Below are positions 24,717 to 33,064 of a stretch of DNA of 64,000 nt, one piece after another. Numbering within the stretch: the stretch's first letter is position 1; each line of letters opens with the position of its first letter. The translations under genes were made by a program, and so were the position numbers. The notes beneath the pieces are model-generated. The model was not told where the DNA came from, did not search any database, and worked only from the letters and a program-made list of their open reading frames with translations. The stretch comes from UBA4132 sp037133675 (lineage in GTDB: Bacteria; Pseudomonadota; Gammaproteobacteria; Methylococcales; Methylomonadaceae), in NCBI GenBank assembly GCA_037133675.1, contig JBAXNR010000011.1, positions 1 to 64,000 of the forward strand, written 5' to 3'.

Positions 24717-27013
24717 TGGATTGTGATTTTATCGTCGGTGTTGTCGGTAATCCTAATTGCGGCAAAACTACGCTATTTAATGTTCTGACAGGCTCTAAGC
24801 AACATGTCGGCAATTGGCCAGGTGTCACCGTTGAAAAAAAAACGGGCGAGTATCGCTTTGCTGATAAACAAATTGAATTGGTCGATTTACCAGGAACTTA
24901 TTCCCTAGAGTCAGCCGATGACTCAGTATCGTTAGATGAAAAAGTTGCGCGTGATTATGTAGCAAGTAGAGCCGCTGATTTAATCGTTAATATCGTCGAT
25001 GCCTCCAATATCGAGCGTAATCTTTATTTAACCTCACAGCTTATTGAAATGCGCGTACCTATGATTTTGGTACTCAATATGATTGATGTGGTGAAACAAC
25101 GCGGTATTAAAATCGACACCCATTTTTTGGCTGAGCAATTAGGCTGCCCTGTGATTGCGATTTCTGCCGCGAGTCGTTTCGGTATTCATCAGCTTCAAAC
25201 TGCAATCAATAGCGCGGTTATCGCTAAACCTGTTCCCATTGCTTGTATCACTTATCATCCTGTCTTAGAAGCGGCAGTTGAAGAAATTTCTCCGCTGTTG
25301 CTTGAAACTGCACAGCACTATCCTTGCGATTGTCGCTGGTTAGCTTTGCGTTTATTGGAAGATGATACGCTGGCGAAGGAGATTGCAGGCAAGATATTTT
25401 TACCCAAAGCGCGAAAATATCAGCAGCAAGTTGAGCAAGAAACCGACGATGAAATCGATATTTTAGCTGCTGATGCGCGGTATGGTTTTGTCAATCAAAT
25501 TACTCAAAGTGCAGTCTGTAAACTGAATGAAATTAGTCGCCACGGCACGGAACGCATCGATAATATTGTGTTAAATCGCTTTTTAGGCATTCCGATTTTT
25601 CTGCTAGTGATGTATGCCATGTTTATGTTTACCATCAACATCGGCAGTGCGTTTGTGGATTTTTTCGATCAAGTGGTCGGTGCGTTATTGGTCGATGGTT
25701 TAGGCGTATTGTTGGCTCAAATAGCTACCCCAGAATGGTTGCAAGTATTAATCACCAAAGGCTTAGGTGGCGGTATTCAAGTAGTTGCCACTTTCATTCC
25801 GATTGTGGGGTTTTTGTTTCTGTTTTTGTCCGCATTGGAAGATTCTGGCTATATGGCGCGTGCGGCGTTTGTCATGGATAGATTCATGCGTTTAATTGGT
25901 CTCCCAGGAAAATCGTTTGTGCCGATGATTGTCGGTTTTGGCTGCAATGTCCCTGCGATTATGGCGACACGCACACTAGAAAATCAGCGCGACCGCATAC
26001 TAACTAATTTAATGAATCCATTTATGTCTTGTGGTGCAAGACTGCCTGTGTATGCGTTATTTGCGGCGGCGTTTTTTCCTGTCGGTGGGCAGAATTTAGT
26101 ATTTAGTTTATACATACTGGGGATTACAGTCGCGGTATTGACGGGCTTAATCATGCGTCATACCCTATTTAAAGGCGAAACCACGCCATTTATTATGGAA
26201 TTACCTACTTACCATTTGCCGACTTTTCGAGGTGTGTTGTTACGCACTTGGGATAGACTACATTCTTTTTTAACCAATGCGGGTAAGGTAATTGTACCGA
26301 TGGTATTGGTGTTAAATTTTCTTAATGCACTAGGAACAGATGGCAGTTTTGGTCAGGAAAACAGTGATAAATCAGTATTAAGCGAAATTGGACGTAGTTT
26401 AACGCCCGCATTTAAACCAATGGGGATCAGCGACGACAATTGGCCCGCCACCGTTGGTATTTTTACGGGTGTGTTAGCGAAAGAGGCGGTGGTAGGCACA
26501 TTGAATGCGTTGTATAGTCAAATGGCAACTGCTAACGCACCAACTGAGCCACTCGTATTTAATCTTAAAAACGCACTCATGGCGGCTTGTGCAACTATTC
26601 CCGAAAATTTACACACCGTAGCAACTAATCTCCTAGACCCATTAGGACTGAATGCCGTGAATGAGGCGCAGGCGGTGAACACCTCGACTTTTGCCGCCAT
26701 GCAGCACAGTTTTGATGGTAAAGCAGGCGCGTTTGCGTATTTATTATTTATTTTATTGTACGCACCTTGTGTGGCTGCGACTGCCGCTATTTACCGCGAA
26801 ACTAACCGTAATTGGACGCTGTTTGTGGTGTTTTGGACGACAGGCATTGCTTATATGACTGCGACTATTTTTTATCAAGCCATGACTTATGACGAACATC
26901 CAAGCTATTCTCTACTCTGGATAATAGGATTATTACTGACGTTTTCATCAATATTATTTGGCTTGTGGTTACTAGGAAAAAAACCAGAAAAAACCTTTCA
27001 GGAGCTTAGCTAA
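24716..27013 (+). CDS. feoB: Ferrous iron transporter FeoB
   Basis: A 765-residue Fe(II) transporter with an N-terminal G domain: G1 GNPNCGKTTLFN at about residues 11-22, G3 VDLPGTYSL near 60-68, G4 LNMID near 120. The membrane domain follows with the conserved segments FIPIVGFLFLFLSALEDSGYMARAAFVMDRFM (two gating-type regions), GFGCNVPAIMATRTL and FMSCGARLPVYALF. The length is typical (about 770). It overlaps feoA and feoC by one base each. It acts in the inner membrane, powered or gated by GTP. Confidence 0.97.
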   Translation: MDCDFIVGVVGNPNCGKTTLFNVLTGSKQHVGNWPGVTVEKKTGEYRFADKQIELVDLPGTYSLESADDSVSLDEKVARDYVASRAADLIVNIVDASNIERNLYLTSQLIEMRVPMILVLNMIDVVKQRGIKIDTHFLAEQLGCPVIAISAASRFGIHQLQTAINSAVIAKPVPIACITYHPVLEAAVEEISPLLLETAQHYPCDCRWLALRLLEDDTLAKEIAGKIFLPKARKYQQQVEQETDDEIDILAADARYGFVNQITQSAVCKLNEISRHGTERIDNIVLNRFLGIPIFLLVMYAMFMFTINIGSAFVDFFDQVVGALLVDGLGVLLAQIATPEWLQVLITKGLGGGIQVVATFIPIVGFLFLFLSALEDSGYMARAAFVMDRFMRLIGLPGKSFVPMIVGFGCNVPAIMATRTLENQRDRILTNLMNPFMSCGARLPVYALFAAAFFPVGGQNLVFSLYILGITVAVLTGLIMRHTLFKGETTPFIMELPTYHLPTFRGVLLRTWDRLHSFLTNAGKVIVPMVLVLNFLNALGTDGSFGQENSDKSVLSEIGRSLTPAFKPMGISDDNWPATVGIFTGVLAKEAVVGTLNALYSQMATANAPTEPLVFNLKNALMAACATIPENLHTVATNLLDPLGLNAVNEAQAVNTSTFAAMQHSFDGKAGAFAYLLFILLYAPCVAATAAIYRETNRNWTLFVVFWTTGIAYMTATIFYQAMTYDEHPSYSLLWIIGLLLTFSSILFGLWLLGKKPEKTFQELS

Positions 27014-27237
27014 TGATTTTATCTGACTTAAGAAGTTATTTAAAACAACAGCATACAGTTGCTTTAGCTGATTTAGTAAATCATTTTAACATCGATGCTA
27101 ATGCACTACGCGGTATGTTGAGTAAATGGATTAGCAAAGGTTATGTGCGCGTTGTGCCGCTGAAATCTTCTTGTGGTACAGGTTGCTGTAAATGTGATCC
27201 TGCATTGACAGAACTTTATGAGTGGATAAATAAATAG
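27013..27237 (+). CDS. feoC: FeoC-like [Fe-S] winged-helix regulator
   Basis: A 74-residue FeoC. The N-terminal winged-helix part (LSDLRSYLKQQHTVALADLV, near residues 3-22) is followed by a cysteine cluster, SSCGTGCCKCDP, that can hold an iron-sulfur centre or iron. Members act as regulators or protease shields of FeoB. The start overlaps the feoB stop (TAATG). It completes a gammaproteobacterial-type feoABC operon. Small and divergent as a family, but position plus the Cys cluster make the call good. Confidence 0.88.
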   Translation: MILSDLRSYLKQQHTVALADLVNHFNIDANALRGMLSKWISKGYVRVVPLKSSCGTGCCKCDPALTELYEWINK

Positions 27238-27417
27238 CTACGATAAAGCGTATTCGTCTAAAATAGTGCTATCCAACTTAGTGTGGAATAGTTTATTTCC
27301 AAGCATTTAAAATTCGCGTATTTCCGCTTGTCTTATAATATCTGTTCTTGAGTGAAGCATTTTAAGTTGAAGGTCTAAGCCTAAATTCACAGTATCTCAA
27401 CAAACAGGAGTCTAACA

Positions 27418-29079
27418 TTGTCCACACAGTCATCCAGTATTCTCATTGGCTATTTATCTGAAGTTCGTAATAACGGTATGGATGCCAGAATCGCAGATGA
27501 ATATGTCAAAGATACCTCGCGTATCAAAGTAGACAATGAAGAAATTTTGGTCGGTCATATTGGTTCGTATGTCGCTATTCGGCAAGCTGATATTAGTATT
27601 TTAGCCATTACCATTCAAATGTGGGAAAAACACCGTTTTGATAATGCTGATATGCGTAAAACCGATCGCTTTATTGCCTTAGCTCCCGTCGGTGAAATTC
27701 AAACAGACGGTACTTTTTTGCGTGGTATCACCAATTACCCTACCTCAGGTGCAAAGGTTTATGCGGTTGGCATCACTGAAGTCAGTGCTATTTTCTCGAA
27801 ATATCGTAAATATAAATTTTTTATTGGTCAATTATCTTCCCATAGGGGTTATGACCTCAGTCTTGATCCGCAGATTTTCTTTAGTCGGCATTTTGCGATT
27901 GTCGGGCAGTCTGGCTCAGGTAAATCATGGACAGTGACTAATCTGGTTCAACGTGCAGTTAAAACCATGCCCAAAAGCCATATTATTTTGCTGGATTTAC
28001 ATGGCGAATATTGCTGGAAAGACACCAAAGGCGTGAGATATTCGGCATTTGATGAGAACATTGTGAATTGTATCGATGCACAAGAAATGGAAATGCCTTA
28101 TTGGATGATGAGTTATGCCGAATTGGTAGATTTATTCATTGATCGTGACGACAAAGGTGCGTCCACGCAAATGTCCTTCATGAGTGAAGTATTGATGCAG
28201 CTTAAGCGCAAAGAATCTAAGCGTATCGGTTTGGTAACGTTTTCTATTGATACGCCTATCTATTTTTCCTTAGCAGAATTGTACATCGCGTTTAAAACCG
28301 CCAATGAAGAAAAAAAAGCATTTGGCAAAGTGCTAGGTCCTTTATATGGACAGTTTGATAATTTTCTCATTAAAATGCAAAGTCGCTTAAACGACGTGCG
28401 TTATGACTTTTTACTCAGACCCAAAAAACGTAAAAACTCAGAAAGCATGGTAGATTTATTACGCACTTTTGTCGGCTTAGGTGACAAAAAAGCCAATGTC
28501 ACGGTGGTGGATTTAAGTGCAGTGCCGTCCGATATTCGCCCCGCGATTGCAGCGCAAGTGGGTCGTTTAGCTTACGAGTTTAATTATTGGAATCCTAACC
28601 GTCGGGAATTTCCAATCACCCTGATTTGTGAGGAAGCCCATATCTACATTCCTAAAGAAAAAGGCGGGCAATTTGAAGGCTCGAAAAAAATGATGGAGCG
28701 TATTGCCAAAGAAGGTCGAAAATACGGCGTATCTATTGGCGTGGTGAGTCAAAGACCCACCGAGTTATCCGAAACCATGCTGTCACAATGCAGCTCTTTT
28801 ATCTGCTTACGCACCACCAGCTTAGAAGATCAAGTGTATATCAGAGGATTGATTCCAGAATCTGAAGGGAATTTAGCGGATGTGTTAAGCTCACTTGGCA
28901 GAGGCGAAGCCCTAGTATTAGGTGAAGCCGTGCCGTTACCAACGCGTGTACAGCTTTACAAACCGAATCCAGAGCCAAAAAGTAATGACGTGGATTATGT
29001 GACTGGTTGGCGTAAAGGCGTGGCGGATTTGGATGTTGAAGAAATCGTGCAATTATGGCGCACACAAGATAGACGATAA
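27418..29079 (+). CDS. HerA/DUF87-type ATPase
   Basis: A 553-residue hexameric-type ATPase of the HerA/FtsK superfamily. The N-terminal HAS-barrel-like part spans residues 1-150. Walker A is VGQSGSGKSWT near 160-170. The Walker B region ITLICEEAHIYIP lies near 398-410, followed by ERIAKEGRKYGVSIGVVSQRPTELS, typical of HerA. The TTG start is supported by AGGAG seven bases upstream. HerA usually pairs with the nuclease NurA in DNA end processing, but no nurA is present here. It is followed 16 bases later by the SMR exporter gene. It may act in DNA translocation or as an anti-phage module; family sure, role open. Confidence 0.85.
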   Translation: MSTQSSSILIGYLSEVRNNGMDARIADEYVKDTSRIKVDNEEILVGHIGSYVAIRQADISILAITIQMWEKHRFDNADMRKTDRFIALAPVGEIQTDGTFLRGITNYPTSGAKVYAVGITEVSAIFSKYRKYKFFIGQLSSHRGYDLSLDPQIFFSRHFAIVGQSGSGKSWTVTNLVQRAVKTMPKSHIILLDLHGEYCWKDTKGVRYSAFDENIVNCIDAQEMEMPYWMMSYAELVDLFIDRDDKGASTQMSFMSEVLMQLKRKESKRIGLVTFSIDTPIYFSLAELYIAFKTANEEKKAFGKVLGPLYGQFDNFLIKMQSRLNDVRYDFLLRPKKRKNSESMVDLLRTFVGLGDKKANVTVVDLSAVPSDIRPAIAAQVGRLAYEFNYWNPNRREFPITLICEEAHIYIPKEKGGQFEGSKKMMERIAKEGRKYGVSIGVVSQRPTELSETMLSQCSSFICLRTTSLEDQVYIRGLIPESEGNLADVLSSLGRGEALVLGEAVPLPTRVQLYKPNPEPKSNDVDYVTGWRKGVADLDVEEIVQLWRTQDRR

Positions 29080-29095
29080 GAAAAGGAGAAATCTG

Positions 29096-29416
29096 TTGGC
29101 GTGGTTAGTTTTATTTTCCGCAGGGTGCGTAGAAATCGTCTTTGCTCTAAGCCTTAAATACAACCAAGGTTTTACCAAACTATTACCAAGCATCATCACT
29201 TGTCTGTCAGGTGCAGGTAGTTTTGGCTTATTAATGTGGGCAATTAAAAGCCTACCATTAGGAACAGCTTATGCCGTATGGACAGGCATGGGTGCGGTGG
29301 GCGTTGCTATTATGGGCATTATTCTATTCAAAGAATCGATGGACTGGATTCGCTTGCTCTCCATTACCTTAGTCATCCTCGGTATCATCGGACTTAAATT
29401 AACCGATAATAATTAA
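29096..29416 (+). CDS. SMR-family exporter, SugE/Gdx-like
   Basis: A 106-residue four-helix small multidrug resistance protein. The TTG start at 29096 is supported by AAGGAG seven bases upstream; earlier starts would lie inside the ATPase gene. The membrane glutamate is in GCVEIVFA (about residue 12). TAYAVWTGMGAVGVAI and LGIIGLKL match SugE rather than EmrE. SugE-type proteins export guanidinium or some quaternary cations by proton exchange as dual-topology dimers. No guanidine riboswitch is visible upstream, since the gene sits in a run with the ATPase. tusB starts two bases after the stop. Confidence 0.9.
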   Translation: MAWLVLFSAGCVEIVFALSLKYNQGFTKLLPSIITCLSGAGSFGLLMWAIKSLPLGTAYAVWTGMGAVGVAIMGIILFKESMDWIRLLSITLVILGIIGLKLTDNN

Positions 29417-29417
29417 C

Positions 29418-29708
29418 GTGTTACATCTTATTTCACAATCACCGATTGAAACCGCCGTATTCGAGCGCGTCGCGGATGGCGATGAACTGGTGTTTCTTGA
29501 TAATGCTGTGTTGCGATTATTACAATACGGCGAATTAAATCAAACCTTAAACGCATTACTCAAAAATCATCGACTTTATGTATTAGCCGACACCTTAACA
29601 GTGCTCGGTATCAGCACAGAAGAGTTGGTGCAAGGCATTAGCGTCATCGATTATCCGCAGTTAGTCGCCTTAACCGTCAAACATTCTGTCATTCAATCAT
29701 GGTCGTAA
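29418..29708 (+). CDS. TusB/DsrH-like sulfur relay protein
   Basis: A 96-residue DsrEFH-fold protein of the DsrH/TusB branch, starting with GTG (MLHLISQSPIET). In E. coli TusBCD passes sulfur from TusA to TusE for tRNA 2-thiouridine; in sulfur oxidisers DsrEFH does related trafficking. The typical beginning (MLHLI) and the pattern FLDNAVLRLL followed by LYVLADTLTVLGI are seen. No tusC or tusD (dsrEF) lies next to it. It overlaps the following dsrC-like gene by about 10 bases. Confidence 0.82.
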   Translation: MLHLISQSPIETAVFERVADGDELVFLDNAVLRLLQYGELNQTLNALLKNHRLYVLADTLTVLGISTEELVQGISVIDYPQLVALTVKHSVIQSWS

Positions 29709-30016
29709 TGCCAGAAACCACATCACAAGGCTTTTTAATCAATGCAGCGGATTGGAATGAAAGCGTAGCAACCACACACGCACAATTAAATAACATCGTT
29801 TTAACCCCCGCCCATTGGGAAATCATTCACTTCATCCGCGATTATTATCAGCACTATAAACACCTACCCAACATGCGTGTTTTTACCAAAGCCATTGCCA
29901 AAACCTTAGGCGAAGACAAAGGCAATAGCCGCTATTTACACAGCTTATTCCCCGACGCTCCACTACGCGATGCTTGTAAATTAGCAGGATTACCCAAACC
30001 ACCCACTTGTCTGTAG
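29699..30016 (+). CDS. DsrC/TusE-family protein with both C-terminal cysteines
   Basis: A 105-residue DsrC/TusE family protein that carries sulfur as a persulfide. Family marks: AADWNESVA, LTPAHWEIIHFIRDYYQHY, GEDKGNSRYLHSLFP and the C-terminal arm DACKLAGLPKPPTCL. Both cysteines of true DsrC are present (Cys in DAC and the penultimate Cys, 11 positions apart), whereas E. coli TusE has only the last. ATG codons at 29699 and 29708 are both possible starts. It overlaps the tusB-like gene. With tusA at the window end, a sulfur-trafficking role in tRNA thiolation or sulfur metabolism is likely. Confidence 0.88.
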   Translation: MVVMPETTSQGFLINAADWNESVATTHAQLNNIVLTPAHWEIIHFIRDYYQHYKHLPNMRVFTKAIAKTLGEDKGNSRYLHSLFPDAPLRDACKLAGLPKPPTCL

Positions 30017-30187
30017 GGCAGAAAGTATTTGAACGTGAACTTATATATTTCTGATACTACTTCAACTTAGACGCACTACCCGTCGCTTAGTGAATTGGAT
30101 CATCAACCCGTAGAATGATTGTTGTCATCATGCTGCACACTACGGCAAGCCTATTGCGGTGCCCTACGCGCTATTGCACTACATTGA

Positions 30188-30664
30188 CACCTGAGCCGAT
30201 TAAAAAACCAAATAACACCACAATACCCCGCTGGTTTGCGATTACCAACCGCCCAAGAACTGGCAAAAGAACCCGCTCGAAAAGAATCACCCACACAAAA
30301 CGCAAGCGTAGAAGCGGATTTTAACGGCGATGGAAAACCAGATTACGCTTTTTTATTAGCCAGTATTAACACCAGCAAAGGCGCGTTAGCGGTTAAACTA
30401 TCGAACCATGATAATTATGAATGGATTGTATCGATAATGACCTTGATTGGAATGCTGAACCAATGGCGATTGATTTAGCAGAACCCAACACCTACCAAAC
30501 GGCTTGTGGCAAAGGCTATTGGGAATGTGCAGCAAATGAACCAAGTAGCATTACATTGGCAAATGCTGGATTTTTTTATTCCCCTTTTGAGCAAGGCGGG
30601 GGCAGTAATGATATTTTGGAACAGAGCTAAAAATGATTTTACCCAGATTGTAATGAGTGATTAA
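30188..30664 (+). pseudogene. Frameshifted FG-GAP/VCBS-like gene
   Basis: A decayed reading frame. In one frame it gives LRLPTAQELAKEPARK and the FG-GAP-like motif ADFNGDGKPDYAFLLAS (near 30330-30365). Near 30415-30430 it shifts to a second frame (NDLDWNAEPMAIDLAEP, then AGFFYSPFEQGG). Near 30615 it shifts back and ends WNRAKNDFTQIVMSD. Read together these make one plausible protein of about 155 residues. No start codon with a ribosome site was found, and an in-frame stop lies just upstream of 30188. The product is probably a small secreted or periplasmic protein; its function is unknown. Confidence 0.55.
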
Positions 30665-30715
30665 AAACGTATCAGCCTGACTACTGAAAAATTCTTTTTA
30701 TCAATAAGGATAGCT

Positions 30716-31385
30716 ATGGAAATTGTGTGCAAAAACTGTAATACCAGTCATTATCTCAGTGACGAGCGAATCCCTTTAGAAACCAAAACAGGTAAATGCA
30801 AACAATGCAGTGCGCCGATAACGGTATTAGGAAAAAATGCCCTCGGTTCAATCGAGCTATCACTCACACAATCAACACCGCCAGAACCAGAAGCCACAAA
30901 AAACTGTGATTTTTGTGGTGAAAAAATCTTAGCGATTGCCAAGAAATGCCGACATTGCGGCAGTATGTTGGATGGTAGTCATACCGCTAACTCTCAAACC
31001 ACCCAAAGACGTTACGCCACCGCACACGGATAATTTTGTCGATAATACACTTGCTCATAAAATAGGTAACAACATAGCTACACAGCTATGGAGTAAAAAA
31101 ACTAAAATTATCGTTGTCGTGTTTTTGCTCACTTTATCGCTGGTTTTAACTTGGTATGTTAAGGTTTATGAGGTCGTAACAACGACTATAGAATATCGAA
31201 ATGATATTGCTTATATCCCTAATAGTAACGAACCGTTCACGGGTAAATATGTACCGTTACCTTATGACAATGGACAGAAGAAAGCAGAAGAGAACTACAA
31301 AGATGGAAACCCAGTTATAAATGAACAGAACGCTCCACTTCAGACTAATGCGTTGAAAGAACTATTTGGCAATGACAGACCCTAG
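30716..31385 (+). pseudogene. Zinc-ribbon / membrane / YwqK-repeat gene broken by a frameshift
   Basis: The first frame (30716-31033) encodes an MJ0042-type zinc finger (CKNCNTSHYLSDERIP, then CKQC) and a second zinc ribbon (CDFCGEKILAIAKKCRHCGS). AAGGAT precedes its ATG. The second frame (to 31385) continues with a hydrophobic helix (KIIVVVFLLTLSLVLTWYV) and a YwqK/MORN-like repeat (YDNGQKKAEENYKDG). The two overlap in frames one base apart around 30980-31010, so an original single protein of about 220 residues is likely. It could also be two real genes, or a sequencing error. Typical architecture: cytoplasmic zinc ribbon, one membrane span, outside repeat. Confidence 0.55.
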
Positions 31386-31422
31386 CGGAAAAATAAAAAC
31401 AGCAAAAAATAAAGTAAGCCGT

Positions 31423-31486
31423 GTAGGGTACGCTGTGCGTACCTTTTCATAATCAACGATTTAACGGTACGCACAGCGTACCCTAC
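31423..31486. repeat. Perfect 21-bp inverted repeat
   Basis: The left arm begins GTAGGGTACGCTGTGCGTAC (31423-31443). The right arm at 31466-31486 is its exact reverse complement. The loop is 22 bases. It follows the broken zinc-ribbon gene. A third, single arm lies at 31945-31965. On the plus strand a short T run (CCTTTTC) follows the left arm, so it may also act as a terminator. Confidence 0.8.
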
Positions 31487-31571
31487 CTGACTATTTATGT
31501 TTTTAATGGTAAAAGCATCCAGCAAGTAGCACAGCACGATAAGATTAGTTTCTTCTCATTAGTCTTTTAAA

Positions 31572-31592
31572 GTAGGCAAACAGTTTGCCCAC
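31572..31592. repeat. Short hairpin of the GGCAAACAG family
   Basis: GTAGGCAAACAGTTTGCCCA is part of a palindrome with a three-base loop. It shares its arms with the longer hairpins at 43741-43769 and 60439-60468 but has lost most of the loop. Confidence 0.5.
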
Positions 31593-31627
31593 TTACACAA
31601 CTGAAAATAATTACTAAGGAAAACAAA

Positions 31628-31948
31628 GTGACTGCTCTAAAAATCGAAAATAAAAAAATATCCTCCTACACAATGTACCTTAAAGAATCTTCAAGACCGC
31701 CCAGTAAGGGTGGAAATAAAAACGCACTTCATGCACACGTTCTCGAAATTGAAGGCGAGGAATATAGTTTTTTAGCACTAGGTTCTCAGCAATGGGTCTT
31801 CAAAACTGATACCGTGACTTTTGAATATGAATTGAAGGATGGTTATAAGAACATCTTAAAAAATACTATTGAGACGATAGACCGACACAATAAACTAATC
31901 GAACGCGGCAATCGTGGATTCAAGGAAAAACTTCGGACAGCCGTGTAG
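31628..31948 (+). CDS. Hypothetical protein
   Basis: A 106-residue protein of unknown family. The GTG start has AAGGA seven bases upstream, a good site. It is charged and soluble, with no signal peptide or membrane helix. The middle (HVLEIEGEEYSFLALGSQQWVF) looks like beta-strands, and the end is a basic helix (IDRHNKLIERGNRGFKEKL). It lies in a decayed region between two copies of the GTAGGGTACGCTG repeat; the last codons run into the second copy, so the true C-terminus may have been altered by repeat insertion. Confidence 0.5.
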   Translation: MTALKIENKKISSYTMYLKESSRPPSKGGNKNALHAHVLEIEGEEYSFLALGSQQWVFKTDTVTFEYELKDGYKNILKNTIETIDRHNKLIERGNRGFKEKLRTAV

Positions 31949-32000
31949 GGTACGCTGTGCGTACCTTTTTAATCGTTCCAACGCTCTGCGTTGGAATGCA
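31945..32000. repeat. Repeat arm GTAGGGTACGC plus adjoining palindrome
   Basis: 31945-31965 repeats the 21-base arm seen at 31423-31443. It is followed at 31973-32000 by a separate hairpin, CGTTCCAACGCTCTGCGTTG with GAATG after it, whose arms CCAACGC and GCGTTGG pair exactly. Both are typical of dispersed intergenic palindromes. Confidence 0.6.
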
Positions 32001-32040
32001 GCAGTTGACGCTCCAGCGTCTTCATTGCAAAAGAGCTATA

Positions 32041-32070
32041 GGATGTGCTGACGAAAGAAGCGCATCGTTC
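32041..32070. repeat. Dispersed repeat, copy 2
   Basis: Reads GGATGTGCTGACGAAAGAAG then CGCATCGTTC. It matches the copy at 11984-12013 at most positions. Confidence 0.45.
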
Positions 32071-32111
32071 CTCCGCATATTGCTGTAGGACAAATCTCAT
32101 GGAGGAATGCT

Positions 32112-32321
32112 ATGGTAAACCGCCATGCTGACCGCACCCGCCGCCGTGTTCAGCCACGCCCCTTACATTGGGATTATCCAAACGATAAATTCGGCGAGTC
32201 CTTGAAAGCGGTTTATAGCAAACTCATCAAATTACGTCATGAATATGACGTATTGCGCGGTGATGGTTTTTATCCCGATTATTGGGAGGAATGGCAAACC
32301 CGTTTCAATTCAGTCTATGTC
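32112..32321 (+). pseudogene. Truncated alpha-amylase-family (GH13) fragment
   Basis: An ATG-led frame whose first 70 codons read like the C-terminal part of a GH13 amylase: RVQPRPLHWDYPNDKFG, then YSKLIKLRHEYDVLR and FYPDYWEEWQTRFN. The resemblance ends at about 32321, exactly where the converging AIM24-like gene stops, and the frame runs on antisense through that gene to 32369. There is no catalytic domain. Best read as a remnant cut off by rearrangement. The amylase assignment is from motif memory and is moderate. Confidence 0.45.
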
Positions 32322-32324
32322 AAA

Positions 32325-33062
32325 TTACCGATTTTGACTGGTTATTTGTTGTGCAACAGCCGCGCTTAAACTGTTCAATTCATTGCGACCCAATGCGGGT
32401 AATTGTGATAACAAATGCCCTAGTGTCGGGCTTCCTAACGACAGTTCAGAGGACTGAATCAATACCGTTCCCTCACCACTAAAATCAATTTGTTTTTCTT
32501 CGCCTGATAAAGTGATGCCCGTCATGACACCTACCAATGAAAGTAAGTCATTGACGTGCGCATAATCATAGCGATAGGACGGACTTGGACAATCTGCCCA
32601 GCCCAGTATTGCTTGTTCATCAACACGACAGGGTAAATCAAGAAAATGCACAGGACCATTACTAGAGGCAAGTATTTTGCCAGTCCCCATTAAGGTTAAA
32701 AAACCAATCATGGTGGATTCTTGGCAAACAATATCTTTGGTGAAGCCCAGCAAATGCTTGGCTTTAATGGTCATATTAGCATTGTCTAAATCATAACTGG
32801 CAATGTCGTTGCCGTTATCACCCAGAATTAACTGCCCATGTCCTTTGGCAATAATAAAGTGCTGAATGTAAGCGGGGGCATTGAAGGATTGCTTAATCAA
32901 AATATCGACAACACTAGAGCCAAGGGATTCAAATTGCAATTGTCCGTAAAAGGCGACCATTTTTCCTTTACGGATGAAAATTTCTTCTTCTACATCCACG
33001 ACAAAGGCGAAGCGGCTCAGATTGTCGTTTTTAGGTAAAGTATTAGGATTATAGCTAGTCAT
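32325..33062 (-). CDS. AIM24-family protein (third of trio)
   Basis: A 245-residue all-beta protein of the AIM24/TIGR00266 (DUF124) family. It is the most divergent of three tandem copies. FIRKGKMVAFYGQLQFESLG near residues 29-48 matches the KKGAM-x-Y-G start of the family, and FIIAKGHGQLILGDNGNDIASY corresponds to the conserved GxGxVxxG turn. It ends ALGRNELNSLSAAVAQQ. No signal peptide or membrane helix. The bacterial family has no firm function; the yeast relative is mitochondrial. It starts two bases after the middle copy's stop, in one operon with the CNBD protein. Confidence 0.75.
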   Translation of the reverse strand: MTSYNPNTLPKNDNLSRFAFVVDVEEEIFIRKGKMVAFYGQLQFESLGSSVVDILIKQSFNAPAYIQHFIIAKGHGQLILGDNGNDIASYDLDNANMTIKAKHLLGFTKDIVCQESTMIGFLTLMGTGKILASSNGPVHFLDLPCRVDEQAILGWADCPSPSYRYDYAHVNDLLSLVGVMTGITLSGEEKQIDFSGEGTVLIQSSELSLGSPTLGHLLSQLPALGRNELNSLSAAVAQQITSQNR

Positions 33063-33064
33063 GA

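Noticed and set aside
31423..31965. CRISPR array
   Set aside because: Only three repeat arms, two of them inverted to each other, with irregular spacing and a gene in between.
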